Positions 35,292 through 43,518 of a stretch of DNA of 47,279 nucleotides are shown in pieces. The notes beneath the pieces are model-generated. The model saw only the letters and a program-made list of their open reading frames with translations, did not search any database and had not been told where the DNA came from. The stretch is from JBHICC01 sp046759385 (GTDB lineage: Bacteria > Pseudomonadota > Gammaproteobacteria > Acidiferrobacterales > SPGG2). The first letter of the stretch is position 1. Each line of letters starts with the position of its first letter. The stretch spans positions 1 to 47,279 of the forward strand of contig JBHICC010000020.1 in the NCBI GenBank assembly GCA_046759385.1, read 5' to 3'. Made by a program: the position numbers and the translations under genes.

Positions 35292-35465
35292 TCAGCGCGT
35301 TAGGGCGTAATAGATCACATAAAACCAGGAGAAGAGGCCGTGAAGAATCGCCCATAATATGGACTTGTTGGCCGACCACGAGATCGCGATCGCCAATGCC
35401 GACCCGAGGCTGATTCCGAACCTCGCGCTTTCAGCTCTGTACACATAAATACCTCTGCCGTTCAT
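35292..35465 (-). CDS. Conserved small membrane protein (57 aa)
   Basis: A 57-residue protein beginning MNGRGIYVYRAES, then a hydrophobic LGSALAIAISWSANKSILWA and HGLFSWFYVIYYALTR. The SILWAILHG and WFYVIYYAL pattern is one I recall from small membrane proteins of unknown role in many bacteria. It is too short to classify. GGAGGGG lies four bases before ATG 35465. The longer open frame (to 35657) has no ribosome site. It is on the same strand as the holin-like gene that overlaps its upstream region. Confidence 0.65.
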   Translation of the reverse strand: MNGRGIYVYRAESARFGISLGSALAIAISWSANKSILWAILHGLFSWFYVIYYALTR

Positions 35466-35562
35466 AAGCCCCCTCCCGGGCGCACACGAGAATGTTCTGG
35501 TGCCCGCGCTAGCGGGACCCTTCTTGAGTCGCCTTTTCTGCCGCCTAAGGCGGCGGCAAAGA

Positions 35563-35823
35563 TCAGGCCGTCGAACTCCGCCTAACCAACAGGTTATACA
35601 GCCAGGCGAAGATCGCTCCACCGATGAATGCGTCCACGAACCCCCAAACCAGGCCAATAATGCTGCCCATCGGGCTTACGCTGTAACCGCGATAGACTCG
35701 GCCCAGCATCGTGATCTCGCCGGTAACGCCGTCAAAAGCGATGATCCACCACGTCAACATGAACACACCTAGTCCCCAAATCACACCGAATGTAAGCGCA
35801 AACGCCATAACATTAAGCTTCAC
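35563..35823 (-). CDS. Small membrane protein of the so-called bacteriophage-holin family
   Basis: An 86-residue protein with two membrane segments: MAFALTFGVIWGLGVFMLTWW and IIGLVWGFVDAFIGGAIFAW. The motif YRGYSVSPMGSIIG between them is typical of a group of short proteins often labelled bacteriophage holin in databases, but found in chromosomes without phage. GTG 35823 is chosen because AGGAGGTG lies upstream at 35829-35836; the frame open to 35868 has no such site. No phage gene surrounds it, so a lytic role is not supported. Confidence 0.72.
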   Translation of the reverse strand: MKLNVMAFALTFGVIWGLGVFMLTWWIIAFDGVTGEITMLGRVYRGYSVSPMGSIIGLVWGFVDAFIGGAIFAWLYNLLVRRSSTA

Positions 35824-35828
35824 CGCGA

Positions 35829-35836
35829 CACCTCCT
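35829..35836 (-). promoter_or_regulatory. Strong ribosome binding site deciding a GTG start
   Basis: AGGAGGTG on the minus strand, five bases before GTG 35823. It fixes the start of the holin-like gene well inside the longer open frame. Confidence 0.75.
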
Positions 35837-36024
35837 GCGTTGGGTGGGGCAGACACTTCAGTTACCACGAATCAGCCGTAGCATTCTGCACCCACGGAAG
35901 GCCTTTGGGTAGTGTCCTCAGCACTAACGAAGCGCGGCTACGCAAGTAAAAACATTAGCGCATGAGGGCTACGCTGAATTGGTGAAGGAGAGATGGGTTG
36001 AAGCGTATACGAGCAAGGCGGCGA

Positions 36025-36768
36025 TCAGTGCCGCAGCGATTCAACGATTCGCTTGATCCTTTGCTGATTCAGCACCTGAATTTCGGCTTGCTTGCGTTCG
36101 AGTCCACCTTTCATCGATGCTTCGAATCCTTTTCGATCTCTTCGCTTGGTCAAGATCTTGTCGAGGCGCGTGGACTCACCATAATAATAATGTCCCGCTA
36201 CTGTCCCCCAGTTCCAATCAAAGTTCGTATCAACGCTAAAGATCATGCCACTGCTGGAATTAACGTAGTAGCCTTGTTTGTTGACAAGCGTAAAGAATAT
36301 ATTTTCAGACTCCATGGCTTTCTTTGTCAGAAAAAGATTGGGTAAACCGTCGAACTGCTCAAGCTCAGCCGAGGCCGCGAGATCTTTCATGAGGATACGG
36401 CTGTAGACATTCCGCACGAACGCCCGCGGTACTATCGCCAGCCATCCGGAGTTGTTGGAAGCGCCCAAGGTGGTAGGGCCGTTCATCTCGATGCGGCCAG
36501 AGGCCTTGCCGATCAATGACGGGAGTTTTTGTAGACTTTCCTGTAACGCCAGCTGCAACACGCCACTCGCGTTGACCGCCTTGGACAGTCGACGAAAAAG
36601 CCTACGTCGGGTTCTTTGGTCATTGAGGAACCACCTGCCCCACAACTGCTCGCTAGCCTTCGTATAGGCTTCCCGACCGCTGTAGCGCAGCCAGGCGTTC
36701 ATATCGGCAACCGTGAAGATTGGGCCGGTAAGCTGTAGTCCCTTCGGTGTCCAACGAATCACGCCCAT
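36025..36768 (-). CDS. Uncharacterised protein, 247 residues
   Basis: I do not recognise this protein. It begins MGVIRWTPKGLQLTGPIFTV and has no signal peptide or membrane segment. It is rich in Arg/Lys near the N-terminal third (FLNDQRTRRRLFRRLSKA) and at the C-terminus (KILTKRRDRKGF, GLERKQAEIQVL). The middle has beta-type text with aromatic residues (SVDTNFDWNWGTVAGHYYY). A helical, possibly coiled C-terminus (residues about 205-245) closes it. GGGAG lies about ten bases before ATG 36768. It lies alone between the holin-like gene and a small lipoprotein gene, all on the minus strand. Confidence 0.55.
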   Translation of the reverse strand: MGVIRWTPKGLQLTGPIFTVADMNAWLRYSGREAYTKASEQLWGRWFLNDQRTRRRLFRRLSKAVNASGVLQLALQESLQKLPSLIGKASGRIEMNGPTTLGASNNSGWLAIVPRAFVRNVYSRILMKDLAASAELEQFDGLPNLFLTKKAMESENIFFTLVNKQGYYVNSSSGMIFSVDTNFDWNWGTVAGHYYYGESTRLDKILTKRRDRKGFEASMKGGLERKQAEIQVLNQQRIKRIVESLRH

Positions 36769-36949
36769 TGATGATCACTCCCTGTCAGCACAGCCGGGCG
36801 TACAGCTGCTTTCGCTCTCCGGCCTCTACGAAGCAGCATAGCTTTGAAAATGCATCTATGGAAGGAAGGTCCGCGATTAACGGTCGAATCAACCTGATGG
36901 GAGAGACCTGTGAAATCTACGACGTTGCCAACACTCCGCCCGCGGAGCG

Positions 36950-37153
36950 TTATTGTGCCTGCCGTTCGATCGCCTGGCGCTTTTGCTGAGCGGAATCCTG
37001 CAGTACCTGCTCGACTTCCCGTGCCCTATCGAGCACTTGCGTTTGCGAGCGCCAAACATGGTCGTCTTCCACAAAAGAGGGCTCATCTTCCATCGAGCAA
37101 GCACCGAGTATCAACAATCCAATGCTGAAGCCTATTACAAAAATTATGCGCAT
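36950..37153 (-). CDS. Small lipoprotein
   Basis: A 67-residue protein with a hydrophobic N-terminus (residues 1-16) and lipobox LGAC (C19), so a lipid-anchored protein with a mature part of about 49 residues is expected. The mature part is charged and helical (VWRSQTQVLDRAREVEQVLQ) and ends in QKRQAIERQAQ, similar in kind to small coiled-coil lipoproteins. No family recognised. Confidence 0.65.
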   Translation of the reverse strand: MRIIFVIGFSIGLLILGACSMEDEPSFVEDDHVWRSQTQVLDRAREVEQVLQDSAQQKRQAIERQAQ

Positions 37154-37226
37154 AGTCGTACGCTCTGAAACTCCCCGCGTCTTCTTGAGTATAGTCGTCT
37201 ATCAGCTCGATGGGCTGTTGCAGGAA

Positions 37227-37682
37227 CTAGGCGCTCACCACGATAGAGCGGATTTGCGCATGGTCTCGGACGACGGCATGCAGTCGCCTGCAGAAGTTCA
37301 TGCGTGAGGGGCGCGCGCTGAAATAGCCGAGATGCGCCACACAGCTGCAATCCGATGCGCCAAATCCCTGAATAGGCGTCGACGCGCCGGGCATTGTTTG
37401 TACTACGCTTGCCCACAGGTGCTCGCGGCGCTGCGAGTCACAGGTATACCAAATCTCCAGTAGACGCGTGCTCGATATTAGGTAGTCGATGTGCCAGTGC
37501 AAACCACGCTCCCGCCTCTGATGGCACATGACCCGTGCGCGCACGCCGCCGGGCCCGAAAGCGCTGCCTACGTAAACATAGAAACCAGCCTGTAGCCGTT
37601 GTTGCCCGAGACGCCCTATGATTATCGCACGAGCGCCCGCCGTGGTGAGCACGAGCGCGTAGGTGCCGGGACAGGAATCCAC
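37227..37682 (-). CDS. GIY-YIG/DUF123-family protein
   Basis: A 151-residue protein with the DUF123 arrangement: TYALVLTTAG, IIIGRLGQQRLQAGFYVYVG, then SAFGPGGVRARVMCHQRRER and HWHIDYLIS, ending with FGASDCSCVAHLGYF. These proteins carry a GIY-YIG-like nuclease fold and sometimes sit as the C-terminal part of endonuclease III. Here it stands alone. The start is GTG 37682 in the reading frame; no clear ribosome site. It lies 53 bases downstream of copy B of the unknown family on the same strand. Confidence 0.78.
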   Translation of the reverse strand: MDSCPGTYALVLTTAGARAIIIGRLGQQRLQAGFYVYVGSAFGPGGVRARVMCHQRRERGLHWHIDYLISSTRLLEIWYTCDSQRREHLWASVVQTMPGASTPIQGFGASDCSCVAHLGYFSARPSRMNFCRRLHAVVRDHAQIRSIVVSA

Positions 37683-37735
37683 TTAACGCGCACGAGTTTC
37701 GCGATTCTTGGCCGGGCAGGGCTGACGTTCACAAC

Positions 37736-38452
37736 TCAGGTACCAGAAACCACAGACTGGCCAGTCAATGCGAACCCCAGCAGCATCTTACCGGACCATC
37801 CAACCAAGAATAGCTTGGAGAAATCTAGCTCCATAGGCAGTACGGTCGCCTCCACGTACTCTGCCATCTTTGTTAACGCCTCCGGTATCTGAGCAAGCCA
37901 ATGGTCGTCAAACACGATGACGAGCGAGGTGTCCGGTCCGTGGGGTTTGCTTACTTTGCTGCGGGCGGCACGTGCGACCAACTTAAAGCCCTGAGCACTG
38001 GCCTTTTCCAGGTCGATTTGCCATTGCTGTGCCGTAGCGCCCTTTCCTCGCCCATCAACTTTGTTGCGCGGGCTCGTGTTGGCGCCAGGTTGCCGAGCAT
38101 AGAACGTATGCAAATACTGATGATAGCGATAGATGGCTCGCGCAAACACAAGCTTGTGCGCTTTTAGCGGACGGTCTCGATAGTCGATAACGAGAGCATC
38201 AAAACCCGCATCGTCGAACTCCGGTTTACAAACTACGTCAACGCGATCATAGAACAGATGCTGGGCCAGCAAGCTCAGCGGATATATCTCGTCGATGAAC
38301 TTTCGTGCGAGTCCCTTGCGCGCCGCTACGTAGTCTTGTCCTTCCTTGGTAGAGCTGAACAGCGCGTTCTTCTCTTTAACCCATTCGGCCAGTTCGTCCG
38401 GAGTTCGTTCCCGTTCGCATTCCGCAGCCGAAAGGATACGTTGTGGGTCCAT
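37736..38452 (-). CDS. Unknown protein family, copy B
   Basis: A 238-residue paralogue of the gene at 33525-34259. It starts MDPQRILSAAECERERTPDE and shares 62 of the first 100 residues without gaps, including DVVCK and FDALVIDYRDRPL. After a divergent middle the C-terminus is again alike (TSLVIVFDDHWLAQIPEAL, VEATVLPMELDFSKLFLVGW). The two copies sit 3.5 kb apart in the same orientation, framing the accessory genes. GTG 38461 is a less likely start. No fold assigned. It is followed by the DUF123 protein, which may be in the same transcript. Confidence 0.72.
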   Translation of the reverse strand: MDPQRILSAAECERERTPDELAEWVKEKNALFSSTKEGQDYVAARKGLARKFIDEIYPLSLLAQHLFYDRVDVVCKPEFDDAGFDALVIDYRDRPLKAHKLVFARAIYRYHQYLHTFYARQPGANTSPRNKVDGRGKGATAQQWQIDLEKASAQGFKLVARAARSKVSKPHGPDTSLVIVFDDHWLAQIPEALTKMAEYVEATVLPMELDFSKLFLVGWSGKMLLGFALTGQSVVSGT

Positions 38453-38569
38453 CGTAACCACCGTCGAGTCGCGGAAAAGAAGAAAGGTTTTTGCCGACGA
38501 AATAATAACCTGCTAAGAAACGCGAGTTTTCCAGCAAGCTGCGAGCAAGCGCTTTTTCGGCGACCGCTA

Positions 38570-38650
38570 TATGGGGAAGTGCCGAAACGGCGGATCCCCA
38601 CCCCCATAAAGAATTTTACACCGTTTCGCCGTGGCTGCAGTGCCGGCACT
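38570..38650. repeat. Inverted repeats upstream of copy B
   Basis: This 81-base block lies between copy B and the SDR gene. GCCGAAACGG at 38581 pairs with an almost matching CCGTTTCGCC at 38621-38630, TGGGGA/TCCCCA arms lie inside the same block, and AGTGCCGGCACT at 38639-38650 is a 12-base perfect palindrome. No coding frame is supported. It could be an operator, a terminator or a mobile-repeat remnant. Confidence 0.5.
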
Positions 38651-38722
38651 AACTATTTGGGGTTAAAGCTTTTCTGACGATCGTTCGGTGGGAAACCCGA
38701 GACGCAAAGGCGGCAATCATCG

Positions 38723-39481
38723 CTACGAGCGCAAGTATGATGCGCCGTTGACGTCGACGATGCCGCCCGTCAGAAACTCCGACCCCTCGGATGCGAGAAA
38801 AACCACTGTCCTTGCGATCTCCTCGGGCCGCGCCACACGGCCAAGCGGGCTTTGGTTGCGGATCGCCTCCCCGGCAGGGCCCTGTAGTAAGTCGGAAACC
38901 ATGTCAGTGTCCACAAATCCTGGCGCGACTGTATAGACGTAGATGTTGTCGCGAGCGAGTGACTGTGCCAGAGATTGGCTCATGGCATTCAGCCCTGCCT
39001 TGCTCGCGCCGTATGCCGGTGCTTCCGGCTCACCACGAAACGCGCCGCGCGAAGAGATGTTGATGATTCGTCCGCCGCCGTTCTTTGCCATGTATTGGGC
39101 AGCGCGGAAACAAAGGTGCGCCGGTGCCAGCAGGTTAATGCTTAACGTGTCCCTCCATACGGTTTGCCATTCCTCAAAAGAGACCTCAGCAATCGGACCC
39201 TGCATGAACACGCCCGCATTGTTAACCAGTACGTCCAAACGGCCCATATCCGTCGTTACCTTATCGATCAACTGGTGCGTAGAACCAGCCGACATAAAGT
39301 CAGCGCGGACGATTACATGGCCTTCACCGGGTAGTGAACGCAGGGTCTGTTGAGCCTTTTGCTTTTCGTTGTGGTAATGAATCGCCACGCGCGCTCCGTG
39401 TTGCGCAAACTCCGAGGCAATCGCACGCCCGATTCCGCGCGATGCGCCGGTGACAATGACCGCTTTGTTGGAGAAGTTCAT
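38723..39481 (-). CDS. Short-chain dehydrogenase/reductase, FabG-like
   Basis: A 252-residue classical SDR. Cofactor-binding TGASRGIGRA at the N-terminus, VNNAGVF, the catalytic serine in IINISSRGAF and YGASKAGLNAM (Tyr and Lys) are all present, as is the C-terminal AFLASEGSEF-like FLASEGSEFLTGGIVDVNG. The family includes 3-oxoacyl-ACP reductase, but many homologues reduce other ketones, so I leave it unnamed. It is not next to fatty acid genes. Confidence 0.88.
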   Translation of the reverse strand: MNFSNKAVIVTGASRGIGRAIASEFAQHGARVAIHYHNEKQKAQQTLRSLPGEGHVIVRADFMSAGSTHQLIDKVTTDMGRLDVLVNNAGVFMQGPIAEVSFEEWQTVWRDTLSINLLAPAHLCFRAAQYMAKNGGGRIINISSRGAFRGEPEAPAYGASKAGLNAMSQSLAQSLARDNIYVYTVAPGFVDTDMVSDLLQGPAGEAIRNQSPLGRVARPEEIARTVVFLASEGSEFLTGGIVDVNGASYLRS

Positions 39482-39527
39482 CTAATCCACGCCTGTGACG
39501 ACCTGCAGAGCCGTGCTAGCCAGGTTT

Positions 39528-40421
39528 TCACTCCTCTTTGGCATACTGTTTCTTCGGCGGCGTGCACTTCGGATTTATCTTTGCTGCTTTCGCGTACTCG
39601 GCGGCGGCGTCTTGCGATCGCCCCGCGGCCTTGTAGGCGGCAGCCAGGTTAAAAAGCGCGGATAGGTTCTCAGGCCTTAATGCCGTTTGTTTGCGTAATA
39701 TGTCAATCGCTTCGTCAAAGCGGCCTCGGCGCAACAGAAACTTGCCGTAGTCCCCGTATAGATCAAACGCGCTTGAGGAGAACCCGTAACGCTGCTCCAG
39801 CACTTTGTAGCTCGCTTCCGCACGGTCCGGTTCTTTCTCTTCTTCGAGAATTCGCGCGCGTAACAACTCGCTCTTCAGCACGTCCAGATCAGCCAGGGCG
39901 GCCGCTTGCTCGGTGGCCTTATCAATCCCCCCTCCCATGAACCTTGGCGCTTGAGCGTAAAAGTTACCTAGCCCAATGCGTGCCTCTACATATTTAGGGT
40001 TGAGTGCGACGGCTTGCTCAAACGCTTTCCTGATCTTCTTTGCTAATCCCGCTTGTTTGAAAACACCAGCACGCTGTGCTTTCTCGCCATAGGCCCTGCC
40101 CAGCCAAAAGTAGTAGTCCGGTTGCTTGTTTTCCAACTCAACCGCACGCTCGAGATGGTTTATCGCTTGGCTATAGCCACAAAGCACAAAGTATGTCCTA
40201 CCCAGATAGTATTGAGCCGCTGCATCGGTCTCGTTTGCAGAGACTAGCTGCTTAAAAACGTTTTGCGCCTGTCCGTACTGCCGGCTTTCGAATAGCTCAA
40301 TTCCCGGTGTTATAGTGTTGTCCGCATTTAGTCCCGAGGATCCGAAGACGAGCGCAATGAACACTAGCATCATAAGCCCGTTAGCGCGTTTTCTTTTCAC
40401 GTGGTCACATCGCTGTGCCAT
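39528..40421 (-). CDS. Exported TPR-repeat protein
   Basis: A 297-residue protein with a signal-like hydrophobic stretch (GLMMLVFIALVFGSSGLNA, residues 15-33) and at least five tetratricopeptide units. These include LFESRQYGQAQNVFKQLVSA, AQYYLGRTYFVLCGYSQAIN, PDYYFWLGRAYGEKA, FDLYGDYGKFLLRRGRFDEA and LFNLAAAYKAAGRSQDAAAE. TPRs usually mediate protein-protein contact; a periplasmic role is likely. The C-terminus ends in a charged tail. The partner is unknown. Confidence 0.8.
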   Translation of the reverse strand: MAQRCDHVKRKRANGLMMLVFIALVFGSSGLNADNTITPGIELFESRQYGQAQNVFKQLVSANETDAAAQYYLGRTYFVLCGYSQAINHLERAVELENKQPDYYFWLGRAYGEKAQRAGVFKQAGLAKKIRKAFEQAVALNPKYVEARIGLGNFYAQAPRFMGGGIDKATEQAAALADLDVLKSELLRARILEEEKEPDRAEASYKVLEQRYGFSSSAFDLYGDYGKFLLRRGRFDEAIDILRKQTALRPENLSALFNLAAAYKAAGRSQDAAAEYAKAAKINPKCTPPKKQYAKEE

Positions 40422-40525
40422 AGTCGAACGCGGCGCCGTTTTTCGCTTATTTTTGAGACAGCAAGTCTACAGCAAACCGATTTGATAAGGTCTGATCGGG
40501 CCGAGGTCGATGAGTCTCGCAACCA

Positions 40526-41320
40526 TCATTTGGTAGCCTCAGCGATCCACATGATTTGACAGATGAAGGTTTCCGGCGCCACGGTTCCAGCTTCTTCTTG
40601 TGCCAACTTCAGGTCGCGCCGGCTGATGACATTCGCCCCCAGGAGATCGCTCGAAACCGTGGCGATAATCTGTGCCCAGTTGTTGAGGAAGGCCTTGCAC
40701 CGGTCATATTCCCTGCCAGTCACAGTGATCACATGCGGCGTCACCCTTAGCTGACCCACGCCGCGATTCGTTAGCAAGGAGTACAGGTTCAAGGCAACCT
40801 CGGGCGAGCCTCTGCCGAAACCATAGACGTGTCGCGCTCTCGCGCGAAAGCACTTCATCAGATACGGCTTGTGCGGGCCACAGTAGTAGCTCGCGTCGTG
40901 CGGCTCGATGATGATGATTCGACCGCCAGGGCGTGTGATTCTATACATTTCATCAACGAGGGGCGCGGGATCCGGTTGGTGGATCAACACACAACGACAA
41001 AAAGCGATATCCACGCTTGCGCTATCCAAACCTGTCCGGTGGCCCGGCGCCGTATGCAGCTCAACGTTGGTCAGGCCCAACGCGTTCGCATGGCGCGCTG
41101 CTGCTTTGTTCTGTTTTGCCTCGGCATCTATGCCGATGTAGCGGCCGCGGCGGGTTTGCTGGGCGATCCATAGATTGGCGCCGGCGCCGCTACCGATCTC
41201 ACATACGGTCGCCGTCTCTGGAAAGTGGAGGTTGACAGTGTCTCCGTAGAGCTCCCTTTGCCGGTGGAGCCGTTTCTGCTCTTCATCGTTGGTGCCCAGG
41301 GAGTATGTTGGTGTGTTCAC
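40526..41320 (-). CDS. Class I SAM-dependent methyltransferase
   Basis: A 264-residue protein. The SAM-binding motif I is VCEIGSGAGANLWIA, followed by YIGIDAEAKQ (acid at the end of strand 2), SASVDIAFCRCVLIHQPD (motif IV/V) and RPGGRIIIIEPHD. The substrate cannot be told; the family covers quinone, sterol and small-molecule methyltransferases. The GTG start at 41320 has GGAG about 13 bases upstream. It stands alone on the minus strand. Confidence 0.82.
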   Translation of the reverse strand: MNTPTYSLGTNDEEQKRLHRQRELYGDTVNLHFPETATVCEIGSGAGANLWIAQQTRRGRYIGIDAEAKQNKAAARHANALGLTNVELHTAPGHRTGLDSASVDIAFCRCVLIHQPDPAPLVDEMYRITRPGGRIIIIEPHDASYYCGPHKPYLMKCFRARARHVYGFGRGSPEVALNLYSLLTNRGVGQLRVTPHVITVTGREYDRCKAFLNNWAQIIATVSSDLLGANVISRRDLKLAQEEAGTVAPETFICQIMWIAEATK

Positions 41321-41415
41321 ATGCAGCGTTGCTCCGCGCCAGGTTCAGTCGTATATCAGCGTGCTATCATGAGCGCCGACTGCGTCCATATTACACTAGC
41401 GCCGTAGTCCGCAGC

Positions 41416-41433
41416 CCCTGGCAAAAACCAGGG
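41416..41433. terminator. Possible stem-loop before the DUF3179 gene
   Basis: CCCTGG/CCAGGG arms of 6 bp with loop CAAAAA, followed by ACAGTTT. The stem is short and the T-run is weak; it lies upstream of a plus-strand gene and 96 bases from the methyltransferase start. A terminator role is uncertain. Confidence 0.3.
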
Positions 41434-41507
41434 ACAGTTTCTCTGTCGAAGATCTATAGTTGCGACGTCCGGCGCCCGCCATGAAACCTACTCGCTACAA
41501 GAGTCCA

Positions 41508-42629
41508 ATGTCGACAAACTTGCTGTTAATCGGCGCTCTGTTATTCGCACTTCACCCGGCGTCAGCGGGACGTTCCACCGGCGTACCGTGGGTGGACACG
41601 ACGAAGCACAGTGTTCCGTTAGATCAGATCTACTTCGATACGTTCCAGGCCGTCAACAGAGCAGTCCCGCTTACGCGCGCGTCCTCCGCCATGATCGCAC
41701 GGCTGCGCGACGCGATCCCTCCTATCCACACTCCTCGCTACGAAGTGGCGGCTGCGGTCGGTTGGCTGCTAGACAACGATGTGGTTATGGGCTTCGCAAC
41801 CGGTGGGAGGGCGTGGGCCTACCCGATCCGAATTCTGAATTACCACGAAATCGTCAACGATATTCTAGCGGGCGAGCCTATTCTGGTGGCGTATTGCCCA
41901 CTCTGCGGTAGCGGTGTCGTCTTCAGTCGTAAGCTTGGAGACCGGGTACTCACTTTCGGCAATACGAGCGCGCTCTATGAGTCCGACATGGTGATGCTCG
42001 ACTATGAGACGGGGAGTTATTGGTGGCATGTCGCTGGACGGGCCATTGTCGGCGAACTCACCGACACAGTCTTGAAAGTGCTTCCTAGCATGACTACGAC
42101 TTGGGGCGAATGGCGGCGTGCGCATCCGAACACAAAGGTGCTCTCGCGTGAGACGGGCTATCGTCGGCCCTACGAACGCGATCCATTCAAAGGCTACGTA
42201 GATCTGCTTAACAGGGGGCGTTTTGCGTTTCCAGTCAGTGACTCGGCACGTGATGGAAGACTGGCGCCCGGCACGACTGTGCTAGCAGTCAAAGCGGGGA
42301 CATCCGTGCGCGCCTATCCTTTGGAGCGGGTCGGGCCTCGCGTCATTAACGACGAGTTCGCCGATCAGCGAGTCGTCGTGTTTATTGGTGCGCCCGGTAG
42401 TGGCGCAGTCTATGCACCTAATGCAGGTAACCGCCCTCTCACGTTCCGTGTTCGAAACGGCCAATACAGAGATGAAGAGACAGGCAGCGCTTGGAATCTG
42501 GCTGGCCTGGCGATGTCGGGACCGTTAAAGGGCGCCGCCTTGAGTGCGTTGCCCTCCAAAACCTCTTTTTGGTTTGCCATCGTCGCGGCAGAGCCAGCTA
42601 TAAGCGTCTACCTTGAACAACGTCAGTGA
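41508..42629 (+). CDS. DUF3179-domain protein, exported
   Basis: A 373-residue exported protein with signal peptide MSTNLLLIGALLFALHPASA. The diagnostic DUF3179 stretch is VAYCPLCGSGVVFSR, preceded by MGFATGGRAWAYPIRILNYHEIVND and followed by TSALYESDMVMLDYETGSYW. The family has conserved Cys and His and may bind a metal, but its role is unknown. ATG 41508 is preferred because AAGAG lies upstream; ATG 41481 would extend the signal sequence by nine residues. Confidence 0.82.
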   Translation: MSTNLLLIGALLFALHPASAGRSTGVPWVDTTKHSVPLDQIYFDTFQAVNRAVPLTRASSAMIARLRDAIPPIHTPRYEVAAAVGWLLDNDVVMGFATGGRAWAYPIRILNYHEIVNDILAGEPILVAYCPLCGSGVVFSRKLGDRVLTFGNTSALYESDMVMLDYETGSYWWHVAGRAIVGELTDTVLKVLPSMTTTWGEWRRAHPNTKVLSRETGYRRPYERDPFKGYVDLLNRGRFAFPVSDSARDGRLAPGTTVLAVKAGTSVRAYPLERVGPRVINDEFADQRVVVFIGAPGSGAVYAPNAGNRPLTFRVRNGQYRDEETGSAWNLAGLAMSGPLKGAALSALPSKTSFWFAIVAAEPAISVYLEQRQ

Positions 42630-42691
42630 GCAGACCTGTGCACAGCCGCGTGCGCGTTACAATCGCGCGCACCGCAACATGCTAACAGCCC

Positions 42692-43009
42692 TTATTGAGT
42701 AATTGCGCGGCCACGCGTATCGCTATCACGATCCCTAAACGGGAGACCACGCGTTCGGGGCTTCCTGCCGGCCGCGACGTAGACCACAAGACCCAGTAGG
42801 CTGACACCTAGAGCAATGTTCAGGCCCCAGCGATAGCGTTGGCTGTAGGGAATGTAGTTCGATTGTTCGATGAAGGTGCAGGACATCGTGCTGTAGTCGA
42901 ACAAAGCACCCGCATCTTGGCATTGCCTAACAACCGCGAGTTCACTACCGTAATGTACGGCCAGTAGCAACAGCGGCGCGATAACCAAAACGAGCCCAAG
43001 TTGTTTCAT
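42692..43009 (-). CDS. Small membrane protein, two TM segments
   Basis: A 105-residue protein. TM1 (about 4-20) and TM2 (about 63-82, LNIALGVSLLGLVVYVAAG) flank a periplasmic-type loop with two cysteines (RQCQDAG, TMSCTFIEQ) that could form a disulfide. The C-terminal tail is basic (RKPRTRGLPFRDRDSDTRGR). TTGGAG lies before ATG 43009. No family recognised. Confidence 0.55.
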   Translation of the reverse strand: MKQLGLVLVIAPLLLLAVHYGSELAVVRQCQDAGALFDYSTMSCTFIEQSNYIPYSQRYRWGLNIALGVSLLGLVVYVAAGRKPRTRGLPFRDRDSDTRGRAITQ

Positions 43010-43230
43010 ACTACTCCAACCTCACACACTACTTGAACGGCCCGTTAGTGGTTGAGCCGCAGTAAATCAATATATAGACCATCTTTGAGCGAATGCCACA
43101 GACGCAGGGGAAACGAATCGCCCGCCTCGCGACGCGCGCCGAAGGGCGGCTTCGGATTCAAAAGTGTATTGAATTCAACCCGTTAGATGGGCAAATGGAG
43201 GTGCATTGCGACTCCGGCGATCGTCCGGCA

Positions 43231-43419
43231 TTACCTGCGATGTTCCCACCATAGCCCGGCAATCATCGCGACCGATACGACAAGCCCTGCAATGCTTGCC
43301 CACATGGGGACTATTGTACGATCGACGGTTACCTCCCACCCCAGCAGAAGCCGAAGCGCGTGAACGAATCCGACGATCATGAAGATGACAACAGTGATAG
43401 TTGTGAACGGCTTAATCAT
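43231..43419 (-). CDS. Small membrane protein, about 62 residues
   Basis: Reading from ATG 43419 gives MIKPFTTITVVIFMIVGFVH, then a polar ALRLLLGWEVTVDRTIV and a second TM (MWASIAGLVVSVAMIAGLW). The HALRLLLGWEVTV...VPMW arrangement is one I recall in short hypothetical proteins. It is too short for function. TTG 43449 is a less likely start. Confidence 0.6.
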   Translation of the reverse strand: MIKPFTTITVVIFMIVGFVHALRLLLGWEVTVDRTIVPMWASIAGLVVSVAMIAGLWWEHRR

Positions 43420-43518
43420 TGTCTTGTCCAGTGTGCAACTTGACGACAAAGCTGCCGGTTGGGCCGACGAACGGTAAACATTTTAACATTGGCAGCTAAT
43501 CTCCGGCAGACCCTGATA

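Noticed and set aside
35563..35823. A prophage remnant based on the holin-like name
   Set aside because: No other phage gene, integrase or attachment-site duplication is visible around it.
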